Below are positions 35,127-42,276 of a DNA stretch of 64,000 nucleotides, in pieces. Under the pieces are notes generated by a model, which searched no databases, was not told the DNA's origin, and saw only the letters and a list, made by a program, of their open reading frames with translations. The position numbers were made by a program, and so were the translations under genes. Numbering within the stretch: the stretch's first letter is position 1; each line of letters opens with the position of its first letter. The stretch comes from Lactiplantibacillus mudanjiangensis (GTDB lineage: Bacteria; Bacillota; Bacilli; Lactobacillales; Lactobacillaceae), in NCBI RefSeq assembly GCF_005405385.1, contig NZ_BJDY01000007.1:62001-126000 (forward strand), read 5' to 3'.

Positions 35127-35663
35127 TCAGCCATGATATCCCCGATTAAAACCTTCAATCATCGCTTTAATAGCAGTCGCAATCATGTTACTAGCCGCGG
35201 GGGCTGCCAACGTGCCTAAACAAATTGCACCCCAAATGACTGCCTTTCTAGATAATGATTTATTTAACTGTTCCCAATTAAGTGTGCACAACAACCCGAT
35301 AAACCCAACGACCGCAATCAGGCCTAACCAGCCACTAACCTGGATCATCGAAATATGCAGCCATGCAAAAACAATCAAAATACCAACACAAATGGCGATC
35401 CCCATGATGACTAACTTGCTAATTGGTCGAATAAATTCTTCATGCTTCAAATGATCCATCAGCGCTTCATCCCCCTTAATTAACTCATCCAAACTAATCC
35501 CAAACAACTCACTAATCGCCACCACATTTGCAAAACTCGGTAACGCCGTCCCGTTCTCCCATTTTGAAATAGACTGCCGCGACAAATGTAACGCTTCGGC
35601 TAATTTAGCTTGTGACAATTGACGTGTCTTGCGTTGTTCTCGTAACCGCTCACCAATCTCCAT
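35127..35663 (-). CDS. Membrane-anchored XRE regulator 2
   Basis: 178 residues with the same plan as regulator 1: HTH (residues 1-65), KGDEALMDHLK linker, then three hydrophobic helices. The HTH differs from regulator 1 at only two positions in 72, so both probably bind the same DNA site; the divergent membrane domains may sense different signals. It follows the CPBP protease at 35770 and a conserved promoter block at 35738-35763. GGAGGGG precedes ATG 35663. Confidence 0.88.
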   Translation of the reverse strand: MEIGERLREQRKTRQLSQAKLAEALHLSRQSISKWENGTALPSFANVVAISELFGISLDELIKGDEALMDHLKHEEFIRPISKLVIMGIAICVGILIVFAWLHISMIQVSGWLGLIAVVGFIGLLCTLNWEQLNKSLSRKAVIWGAICLGTLAAPAASNMIATAIKAMIEGFNRGYHG

Positions 35664-35737
35664 GTTGCATCCCCTCCGATAATTTCAGCTTACGAATTTT
35701 GATAAAAAAACGCAAGCAATTCTGGGGAACTGTTTGG

Positions 35738-35763
35738 TTGCCCCCTTGGTATCATTGACTTTG
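35738..35763 (-). promoter_or_regulatory. Conserved block upstream of XRE regulator 2
   Basis: 26 nt that match 37039-37064 at 23 positions, each lying about 75 nt before an XRE start and within 15 nt after a CPBP stop. It reads CAAAGTCAATGATACCAAGG in gene direction. The position upstream of the likely -35 suits a regulator site. Confidence 0.55.
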
Positions 35764-35769
35764 CTGGTC

Positions 35770-36438
35770 CTAATGAATTGACATAAAAAAGGTCACCGCT
35801 GCAATTAAATTGTTCAACATATGCAAGCCGATATCATATCGTAAGTCATCAAACGCCAAATAAGTCATGGCAAAAGCAATCCCCATCGCGATATATGGAA
35901 TAACCGTGAGACTAAACAACGACGCATGCAAACTTCCAAAGATTAACGCTGAAATTAAAATACCGATCACACCAGTTTGCCAGCTGCTGATGGTCGGTAA
36001 AAAGCGCCGAAAGAAAATCCCTCTAAATAATAGCTCTTCACAAATCGGTGCCCCAACCACTGCCATCAACGTCATCCCAACTGGTGCGTTACGCATCAAT
36101 TGTTCTAGGGTCGCTTGATTATCCGATGTTCCCGTAGGAATTGCCTGACCCACCGCTACAATGGCGACCATGATGACCATAAAGATCACCGGATGCTGTG
36201 GTTTTGAAAAATACCGTTTAACTGGTGGCCATTTTTGATAATATTGCCAGATAAACCACGCGGCTATCGCTAAAGTCAACACTCCGACAATCGTCAAAAT
36301 AATTTGAACCGTCAAACTAGGCTGCTTGATCATACCTAAAACAACAATTGGTGCTTGACCGAAACTATAAACAATCGTGAACCACAATAAAGCAAAAATA
36401 CCTGGCCATCGCTTTAAAACCCGTTTTAATCTTGCCAT
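35770..36438 (-). CDS. CPBP family intramembrane metalloprotease 1
   Basis: 222-residue membrane protein of the CPBP/Abi (type II CAAX protease) family with about six to eight helices. The three motifs are intact: CEELLFRG (EExxxR), FGSLH (FxxxH) and HMLNN (HxxxN). Family roles include CAAX processing, bacteriocin self-immunity and cleavage of membrane regulators. It lies between two membrane-anchored XRE regulators, so they are candidate substrates or partners (inference). ATG 36438 with GAGGAAA is preferred over the preceding TTG. Confidence 0.88.
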   Translation of the reverse strand: MARLKRVLKRWPGIFALLWFTIVYSFGQAPIVVLGMIKQPSLTVQIILTIVGVLTLAIAAWFIWQYYQKWPPVKRYFSKPQHPVIFMVIMVAIVAVGQAIPTGTSDNQATLEQLMRNAPVGMTLMAVVGAPICEELLFRGIFFRRFLPTISSWQTGVIGILISALIFGSLHASLFSLTVIPYIAMGIAFAMTYLAFDDLRYDIGLHMLNNLIAAVTFFMSIH

Positions 36439-36456
36439 CAACTTTTCCTCATTCCC

Positions 36457-36966
36457 TTAATATCCCCAAATTTTCATATCAGTTATAACTGTTGCCAACA
36501 TTCCGAACAACTGTGGCACTAAGAACGTCCCCAATAATAGGCTTCCCCAAACAATCGCCGCTTTTGAGAAGGCCCGATTAACTTGACGCCATTTTAAAGC
36601 CACGCCTAACCCAATCGCACTAATCAATCCCAAGCTACTTGTGAGTGCGGCCGCATCAATTCTAAAGACCAATAGTCCAATGAAGACAAGTATCGCACCA
36701 CCCAATCCCCACCACCAAATTGTGGCGACCGGACTTAATTCACGATCTTCTAAATGGGCCATCAACTGTTCATCTGGACGAATCAACTCATCGAGACTTA
36801 ATCCAAACAAATCACTCAAAGCCACAATATTCGCAAAGCTCGGCAATGCAGTGCCATTTTCCCACTTTGAAATCGATTGCCGCGATAAATGTAATCGATC
36901 CCCTAATGCTGCTTGTGACCATTGTTTTAATTTTCGTTGTTGTTGAATCCGTTGCCCGATTTCCAT
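36457..36966 (-). CDS. Membrane-anchored XRE regulator 3
   Basis: 169 residues with the same architecture as regulators 1 and 2 but more diverged: HTH WSQAALGDRLHLSRQSISKW, the shared GTALPSFANIVALS stretch, an acidic linker (DELIRPDEQLMAHL) and about three membrane helices. The recognition helix SRQSISKWE is unchanged in all three, so target sites may overlap. ATG 36966 with GAGGGG 8 nt upstream is chosen over an upstream in-frame codon. It is followed after 18 nt by the CPBP protease gene, probably co-transcribed. Confidence 0.88.
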   Translation of the reverse strand: MEIGQRIQQQRKLKQWSQAALGDRLHLSRQSISKWENGTALPSFANIVALSDLFGLSLDELIRPDEQLMAHLEDRELSPVATIWWWGLGGAILVFIGLLVFRIDAAALTSSLGLISAIGLGVALKWRQVNRAFSKAAIVWGSLLLGTFLVPQLFGMLATVITDMKIWGY

Positions 36967-37002
36967 CTGCTCATCCCCTCGTACTTTCAGCATACTAAAA
37001 GA

Positions 37003-37064
37003 CGGCTAATTAGCAAGTCAATTAGCCGCACCTTCTAGTTGCACCCTTGGTACTATTGACTTTG
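37003..37064 (-). promoter_or_regulatory. Promoter and operator region of XRE regulator 3
   Basis: A 9-bp inverted repeat (CGGCTAATT / AATTAGCCG, 37003-37028) surrounds a -35 TTGACT with TAGTAT at -10. The second copy of the conserved 26-nt block lies at 37039-37064. Together these look like an autoregulated promoter. Confidence 0.55.
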
Positions 37065-37075
37065 TGACAACTGAA

Positions 37076-37738
37076 CTAAATAAAAAATAACAGGACCGAT
37101 ATGAGATTATTCAACATATGCAGCACGATGCTGCTCCGCAAATCAGCAGTAATCAGATAAGTACTCGCTAAAATCACCCCTGCCAGGACGTAACTCCAAC
37201 TACGCCAAATTAATAGTGAGCCATGTAAGCTGCCAAAGATTAGTGCCGAAATTAGAACCCCAACTAAACCAGTTTGCCATCGACTCACAACTGGTAATAG
37301 TCGTCGAAAAAAGATTCCTCTAAAAATGAATTCTTCAAGCATTGGCCCTAAAACGACAACGATAATTGCCATCCCGGGTGCCCAATACAGCAATCGATTA
37401 ATGACCAGTTGGTTATGCGGCATTTCTCCCCATGGCAACCAGGCTTGACCAACCATCAAAGCGGCCCCACCAAACCACCACACTTTAACATGTTTCGGCG
37501 TCTTAAAGAATCGTCGAATTGGCGGCCATTTGCGATAGTACCACCAGGCAATCGCAATAACACCGACTGTTAACAAGACACTTAATGCTGTTAAAGCAAT
37601 CTGCAAAGTTAAGTTAGTCGTTTTTAACCACGCCAAGAAAAACATTGGCCCTGCTGCTAAACTATCTAAGACAAATAACCACACCATCATCACACCACCA
37701 CGCCATCGACTTAAAATTCGCTTTAATCTGCTCATCAT
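37076..37738 (-). CDS. CPBP family intramembrane metalloprotease 2
   Basis: 220 residues, a paralogue of 35770-36438, with all motifs intact: LEEFIFRG, FGSLH and HMLNN. About six to eight transmembrane helices. It is the first gene of the leftward array. The start (two adjacent ATG codons) is preceded directly by a homopolymer run, A7G9 on the coding strand, that forms its Shine-Dalgarno. A role with the XRE proteins is inferred only from order and duplication. Confidence 0.88.
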   Translation of the reverse strand: MMSRLKRILSRWRGGVMMVWLFVLDSLAAGPMFFLAWLKTTNLTLQIALTALSVLLTVGVIAIAWWYYRKWPPIRRFFKTPKHVKVWWFGGAALMVGQAWLPWGEMPHNQLVINRLLYWAPGMAIIVVVLGPMLEEFIFRGIFFRRLLPVVSRWQTGLVGVLISALIFGSLHGSLLIWRSWSYVLAGVILASTYLITADLRSSIVLHMLNNLISVLLFFI

Positions 37739-37741
37739 TAG

Positions 37742-37757
37742 CCCCCCCCCTTTTTTT
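37742..37757 (-). promoter_or_regulatory. A7G9 homopolymer tract forming the RBS of CPBP 2
   Basis: Nine consecutive C and seven T on the plus strand read AAAAAAAGGGGGGGGG in gene direction, three nt before the ATG. Length changes by strand slippage would shift or weaken the ribosome binding site. Confidence 0.6.
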
Positions 37758-37942
37758 AGCTTAATTATAACGAGCTGCTAGCCAATCCAATGGTCAGTGA
37801 GGCTTAACTAATTATTGACCTAACAAAGCCCATTCCTAGTGATTTGCTAAATTTTCGCCAAGCCAGACGTTCTCTTAGACTAATCATGATAAGATAAGCT
37901 CATTGTATTAATTGATAAACTTATTTTGGGGTGGGGAACTTT

Positions 37943-39559
37943 TTGAAGAATAAACTATTATCAGGGACTTTTTGGATGTCATTCGGCAGTATCTTTTCAC
38001 GAGTACTTGGCGTGGTCTACTTAATTCCGTGGTTGATGATGCTCGGCTCGCAACAACATCAATTATCTGCACAGGCCATGTTTAACGCGGCTTACACCCC
38101 CTATGCCCTCTTTTTATCACTCGGGACATCCGGTTTTCCAACCGCTATTTCACGTAAAATTGCCGGTTATAATGCCCAAAATCGTTATTTAGATAGCCAA
38201 CGTCTATTCAAAGCTGGCTTATTGTTCATGAGTATTTCCGGGTTTATTTGTGGTGGCTTGCTCTTTGGCTTTGCCCCAATGATTGCCAGCGGATCTCCTG
38301 TGACCTCCGTCCAAGCGACCACCACCGTGATTCGTTTTCTTACACCAGCCTTATTTATCTTGCCCGTCATGAGCATTATTCGTGGTTATTTTCAAGGCAA
38401 TCAAGATATGAAACCCTTTGGCATCTCACAATTAATTGAACAATTCATCCGCGTGATTGGTATTTTAGGCGCTACTTATGTTAGTTACAGGCTACTGGGT
38501 CGCTCTTTAACCGTGGCCGTTAGCCTGAGCACATTTGCGACTTTCTTTGGTGCCATCGCCAGCTTAGTTTATCTTGGCTGGTACTACTATCAACGCCGGA
38601 CTCAATATCAAGCTCAACTAAGTCACAGTGTCCCCGCCGCCCAACTAGATTTAAAAGCAGATTTCATCACGATTCTCAAAGAAGCATTACCCTTCGTATT
38701 CGTTGGTGCTGGAATCACACTATCTCAACTCATTGATCAATTTACATTCAAACAAATCATGTTACACGTCACTACTGAGTCAGCCACCACGATTCAAAAT
38801 TTATTTACGTTATTCGCTGCTAATCCGAATAAGATTACGACCGTGATTATCTCGTTAGCTTTAGCGGTCTCTGAAACGACTTTACCAATTTTAGCTGGCG
38901 TTCAACATGACCGAACTAAAGTCACTGAAGTTATCGTAAACAATTTTAAGATGCTCTTTGGGCTAATCGCACCGATGATCATTATCTTGGCATTATTGGC
39001 GCCACAAATTAACACCGTCTTCTTTGGTTTTGATGTTCAAGGCGGCCAACTAATGCGCTGGGCAATTGTGGTTAGTTTGCCGTTAGCTATTTTTACTGAT
39101 GTCTTCACGTTGATCCAAGCGCTTGGTCAACATCGCCGCGCCGTCACCTTGTTAGTGGTTGGCTTAGCCTTGAAAGGACTCACTCAAGTTCCACTAGTCT
39201 ACTTGTTCCATGCCAATGGCGCCCTACTTTCGACATTTATCGCTTTTACCACAATTAGTATTGCCGGAGTCGTTTACTTACTTCGGACCAGTGACATTAC
39301 GCTAAAAGTCAAGCACTCCGATGTGACCACAATGTTTGCTGTTGTCGGTCAATTTCTCATCGTGGCACTAATTGTCTATGGCTTAGGTGATCGCTTATTC
39401 CCCGTTAGTGATCGCGTCCTAGCATTTATTTTCGCGGCCATCGAAGGTAGTCTCATGCTCGGTATCTTTGGCCTATTGGGCTCATTCTATAGTTTGCCAA
39501 GTATGGCCTTGAATTTAAAAATTGGGCGCCAGTATCGACAATATAAACACTTTCGTTAG
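37943..39559 (+). CDS. Polysaccharide flippase, MurJ/YtgP-like
   Basis: 538-residue membrane protein of the MOP exporter superfamily with about 14 helices. GTFWMSFGSIFSRVLGVVYL at the N-terminus and later FPTAISRKIAGYN and IIRGYFQGNQDMKP are typical of the YtgP/MurJ-like lipid II or polysaccharide flippase group. It probably flips an undecaprenyl-linked sugar across the membrane. The start is TTG 37943, following the strong GGGGTGGGG; GTG 37931 lies inside that signal. Single-gene unit followed by the toxin locus. Confidence 0.88.
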   Translation: MKNKLLSGTFWMSFGSIFSRVLGVVYLIPWLMMLGSQQHQLSAQAMFNAAYTPYALFLSLGTSGFPTAISRKIAGYNAQNRYLDSQRLFKAGLLFMSISGFICGGLLFGFAPMIASGSPVTSVQATTTVIRFLTPALFILPVMSIIRGYFQGNQDMKPFGISQLIEQFIRVIGILGATYVSYRLLGRSLTVAVSLSTFATFFGAIASLVYLGWYYYQRRTQYQAQLSHSVPAAQLDLKADFITILKEALPFVFVGAGITLSQLIDQFTFKQIMLHVTTESATTIQNLFTLFAANPNKITTVIISLALAVSETTLPILAGVQHDRTKVTEVIVNNFKMLFGLIAPMIIILALLAPQINTVFFGFDVQGGQLMRWAIVVSLPLAIFTDVFTLIQALGQHRRAVTLLVVGLALKGLTQVPLVYLFHANGALLSTFIAFTTISIAGVVYLLRTSDITLKVKHSDVTTMFAVVGQFLIVALIVYGLGDRLFPVSDRVLAFIFAAIEGSLMLGIFGLLGSFYSLPSMALNLKIGRQYRQYKHFR

Positions 39560-39674
39560 TTCACTCCACTTAGTGATAAAACATTAAAGTGTGATGATGC
39601 ACCTTACCTTTACGTATCAAGTATAATAACAATGTTGCCTACCCCACATTTGCAACAGGGGGAGGTGGAATCAC

Positions 39675-39758
39675 ATGCTGCTCCATTTCTATTATCCATT
39701 GATGGTTGGTCTGATTGTTTCGTTGTCCGTTTATTGGTTAGACCATCATGAAGAATGA
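39675..39758 (+). CDS. Fst/Lpt-like type I toxin peptide (27 residues)
   Basis: A short membrane peptide with N-terminal hydrophobic part (MLLHFYYPLMVGLIVSLS) and the C-terminal YWLDHHEE. The 'VG then WLD plus charged tail' pattern is that of Fst/Lpt/TxpA-type toxins, which insert in the membrane and are lethal when over-produced. A very strong GGGGGAGGTGG lies before ATG 39675. It is too short for routine gene calling. The antitoxin would be the antisense RNA at 39805-39868. Toxicity is inferred from resemblance and gene layout. Confidence 0.7.
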   Translation: MLLHFYYPLMVGLIVSLSVYWLDHHEE

Positions 39759-39804
39759 TGACAGGCAACGTCTAACCCACCCGTTCTCTACATAGAGCGT
39801 AAAA

Positions 39805-39868
39805 AAAATCCCTCAACTACTACCGATAGTTGGGGGATTTGGTGTATCACATGTTATGCCATTTCTAC
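39805..39868 (-). ncRNA. RNA II: antisense antitoxin RNA of the Fst-like locus
   Basis: Minus-strand promoter: -35 TTTCAA (39898-39903), 17-nt spacer, -10 TATAAT (39875-39880). Predicted transcript is about 64 nt ending in the shared bidirectional terminator, the same length class as par RNA II. It contains the complement of ATCACATG...CCATTTCTA, which repeats the toxin translation start region. Together with the terminator pairing, this gives the two interaction sites known for par. Confidence 0.65.
39807..39840. terminator. Shared bidirectional terminator of RNA I and RNA II
   Basis: The stem AAATCCCTCAACTA / TAGTTGGGGGATTT with loop CTACCGA has A/T runs on both sides. Overlapping 3' ends of convergent RNAs are diagnostic of par-type loci. 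Confidence 0.8.
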
Positions 39869-39901
39869 GTCTATATTATAACAACCTCTCTATCTAATTG
39901 A

Positions 39902-39926
39902 AAGTCATTGAATTCAAATGACTTTC
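39902..39926. repeat. Palindrome abutting the RNA II -35 box
   Basis: GAAAGTCATT / AATGACTTTC around GAATTCA overlaps the -35 element of the antitoxin RNA promoter, so it is a possible operator or cruciform. Confidence 0.5.
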
Positions 39927-40013
39927 ATTCAGATAAACCTAGGCCAAACCTAAACGCTTTTTATATTTCCAGATAATTATAGCCGAAACGTGCGCCAAAA
40001 GACTGCTCCCTCC

Positions 40014-40073
40014 GTTTAGCTACGGCAGACGAACGATTGAAAATGCACAATCATTCATCTGCCTAGGCTATAC
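40014..40073. repeat. Long imperfect hairpin downstream of the suf operon
   Basis: Arms GTTTAGC...GGCAGACGAACGATTG and CAATCATTCATCTGCC...GCTATAC pair over about 25 bp around loop AAAATGCA, and an outer AAAAGAC / GTCTTTT pair lies at about 39998 and 40087. There is no T-run, so it is not a classical terminator. It may be an mRNA-stabilising 3' structure or a small repeat. Confidence 0.6.
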
Positions 40074-40107
40074 TCGGTAGCAACCCGTCTTTTGTCCCAC
40101 TCTGATC

Positions 40108-40410
40108 CTAGACACCCAAGGTTAACCGCGCTGCCCGTGACATCCGGGCAATCGACCAGGCTGGTTCCCAGACCAAATTAATTTCAACATCTTTAACCTC
40201 AGGTAACGCCGTCAACGCATCGGTAATCCCATTAGCCAAGACATCAGTCAGTGGACACCCCATCATCGTTAACGTCATCGTGACCACACAATGGCCTTGA
40301 TCATCATTAGTCACATCATAAATCAAGCCTAAGCTCACAATATCGACACCCAGTTCGGGATCAATCACGTCTTGTAAAGCCGCAATCCCGGTCTCTTTAA
40401 ATGTTGCCAT
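40108..40410 (-). CDS. sufT: MIP18/DUF59 family Fe-S assembly factor (SufT-like)
   Basis: 100 residues of the DUF59/PaaD family. ALQDVIDPELGVDIVSLGLI and MTLTMMGCPLTDVL with the conserved Cys are the family core. In Firmicutes such proteins help deliver or mature Fe-S clusters. It is the last gene of the suf operon, 11 nt after sufB, with GGAGG before ATG 40410. No ATPase domain, so it is not an ApbC fusion. Confidence 0.85.
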   Translation of the reverse strand: MATFKETGIAALQDVIDPELGVDIVSLGLIYDVTNDDQGHCVVTMTLTMMGCPLTDVLANGITDALTALPEVKDVEINLVWEPAWSIARMSRAARLTLGV

Positions 40411-40421
40411 TCAGTTTCCTC

Positions 40422-41831
40422 CTAACCAATTGAGCCTTCCATTTCAAAACTAATCAACCGATTCAATTCAACCGCATATTCCATCGGCAATTGTTTGGTG
40501 AAAGGTTCGACAAACCCCATGATAATCATTTCGGTCGCTTTTTGTTCAGAAATTCCCCGACTCATCAAATAGTAAAGTTGAGCTTCTGACACTTTAGAAA
40601 CCTTCGCTTCATGTTCCATCGACACATTACCGTTCAAAATTTCATTATATGGAATCGTATCACTAGACGACTGGTCATCCATAATAATCGTGTCACATTC
40701 CACATGGGCAAACGACCCATCAGAATGACGACCAAACCGGACCGTCCCTCGATAATCAACGGCCCCGCCATCTTTAGCAATCGACTTAGAGACAATTGAC
40801 GACGTGGTGTTTTTGGCATTATGAATCATTCGCGCCCCATTATCTTGATCGACGTTATGACCAGCGACCGCGATTGACAACATCGTCCCATGGGCGCCCT
40901 GACCATTTAAATAAACGGATGGATATTTCATGGTGATTTTAGAACCTAAATTACCATCGACCCATTCCATCGTCGCATTTTCCAGCGCTTGAGCTCGTTT
41001 GGTTTCCAGACTATAGACATTATTGGACCAGTTTTGAATCGTCGTGTAGCGACACGTCGCATTCGCTAACACATTGACCTCAACCACGGCGGCATGCAAA
41101 CTATCCGAATCATAGTTTGGTGCGGTACAACCTTCCACGTAATTCACGCTGGCACCTTCATCAACAATAATCAGGGTGCGTTCAAATTGCCCCGTATTTT
41201 CCGCATTGATCCGAAAATACGCTTGAATCGGGGTCGTCACTTTAACCCCCTTGGGCACATAAATGAACGACCCGCCTGACCATACCGCCGCATTTAACGC
41301 GGCATACTTATTGGCCGCTGGTTCAACCAATTTGCCAAACCATTTTTTAAAGAGTTCGGGATATTTTTGCAACGCCGTATCAGTATCGGTAAAAATAATC
41401 CCCGTTTTATCAAACGTTTCACGCATACGATGATAAACGACTTCTGATTCATATTGCGCACTCGATCCTGCTAAGTACTTCCGTTCAGCTTCTGGAACAC
41501 CTAATCGATCAAAAGTTTCCTTAATCTTAGGTGGGACATCTTCCCAATTCCGATATTTTTTATCGGTGGCTTTTTGAAAATACTTCATATGCGCCATATC
41601 AAGGCCCGACAAATCTGGACCAAATTTTGGCATTGGTAATTTTTGATAAATGTCATAGGCTTTTAAGCGATAATCGAGCATCCATTGGGGTTCATGTTTG
41701 GCCGCCGAAATCTGCCGTACAACTGCTTCGGTTAAACCCTCCCCCGTCGAATAAACCGGGGTGACATCATCGTGGAACCCATATTCATAATTCTGGTTAT
41801 CGCTAACCACTTGTTCAACTTTTTGACCCAT
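40422..41831 (-). CDS. sufB: Fe-S cluster scaffold SufB
   Basis: 469-residue SufB, the scaffold subunit of the SufBC2D complex on which clusters are built. Beta-helix core with [15 protein letters not shown], a candidate cluster or sulfur-relay Cys in the [20 protein letters not shown] block, and the C-terminal [20 protein letters not shown] helix that binds SufC. ATG 41831 with GGAGG is chosen over the TTG at 41846. The start overlaps the end of sufU by 17 nt, so translation is coupled. Confidence 0.96.
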   Translation of the reverse strand: MGQKVEQVVSDNQNYEYGFHDDVTPVYSTGEGLTEAVVRQISAAKHEPQWMLDYRLKAYDIYQKLPMPKFGPDLSGLDMAHMKYFQKATDKKYRNWEDVPPKIKETFDRLGVPEAERKYLAGSSAQYESEVVYHRMRETFDKTGIIFTDTDTALQKYPELFKKWFGKLVEPAANKYAALNAAVWSGGSFIYVPKGVKVTTPIQAYFRINAENTGQFERTLIIVDEGASVNYVEGCTAPNYDSDSLHAAVVEVNVLANATCRYTTIQNWSNNVYSLETKRAQALENATMEWVDGNLGSKITMKYPSVYLNGQGAHGTMLSIAVAGHNVDQDNGARMIHNAKNTTSSIVSKSIAKDGGAVDYRGTVRFGRHSDGSFAHVECDTIIMDDQSSSDTIPYNEILNGNVSMEHEAKVSKVSEAQLYYLMSRGISEQKATEMIIMGFVEPFTKQLPMEYAVELNRLISFEMEGSIG

Positions 41832-42276
41832 TATCGGTTCCTCCAATCTCTGCTAAACATTGTTCAGCGGCATGCCACGCTAACATCGCACAGCGAATTC
41901 GGGTTGGAAACTCAGCCACAGTCCCTAATACTGCGGCATCGCCTAACTGATGTTTAGCTGCTGTTGTTAGGCTTTTTCCCATAATCAACTGTGAAAAATC
42001 ATGAATCAACTGTTGAGCCTGCGTCATCGTTTGCTGGCTTAACACATCGGTCATCACGCTCGCCGAAGCTTGTGAGATCGTACACCCCGTCCCGCTAAAC
42101 GCAATCCGATTAATTTGTTGATGCTGCACCTCAATTTGGACTTGAATCACATCGCCACAACTCGGATTATTCAGGGTTACGCCTGGTACTTCCGCCAATT
42201 GACCGTGATGATGCGGGTGTTGGGCATGATCTAAAATGACCGTTTTATATAACTCGTTTAATTTCAATAAGCTCAT
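41815..42276 (-). CDS. sufU: Zn-dependent sulfur transfer protein SufU
   Basis: 153-residue SufU, which takes persulfide sulfur from SufS by zinc ligand swapping. The three Cys ligands are visible in [17 protein letters not shown] and IRCAMLAW, with the Asp of CGD as the fourth. The SufU-specific insertion between the second and third Cys separates it from IscU. Its start shares ATGA with the sufS stop. Confidence 0.94.
   Translation of the reverse strand: MSLLKLNELYKTVILDHAQHPHHHGQLAEVPGVTLNNPSCGDVIQVQIEVQHQQINRIAFSGTGCTISQASASVMTDVLSQQTMTQAQQLIHDFSQLIMGKSLTTAAKHQLGDAAVLGTVAEFPTRIRCAMLAWHAAEQCLAEIGGTDNGSKS

Larger units (their letters stand above)
39634..39840 (+). ncRNA. RNA I: toxin mRNA of an Fst/par-type type I TA locus
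   Basis: Transcript predicted from the -10 TATAAT at 39622-39627 to the terminator at 39807-39840, about 205 nt. That is close to the size of RNA I in the enterococcal par locus. It encodes the 27-residue toxin at 39675. The toxin start region (39673-39698) is a direct-repeat match to the antisense RNA region at 39847-39869, the geometry by which RNA II pairs with RNA I in this family. The -35 is weak. Not an exact start-site call. Confidence 0.65.

Noticed and set aside
34562-37738. Calling the XRE/CPBP array a bacteriocin locus
   Set aside because: No double-glycine leader peptide, ABC peptidase exporter or modification enzyme is present; CPBP proteins alone do not show immunity.
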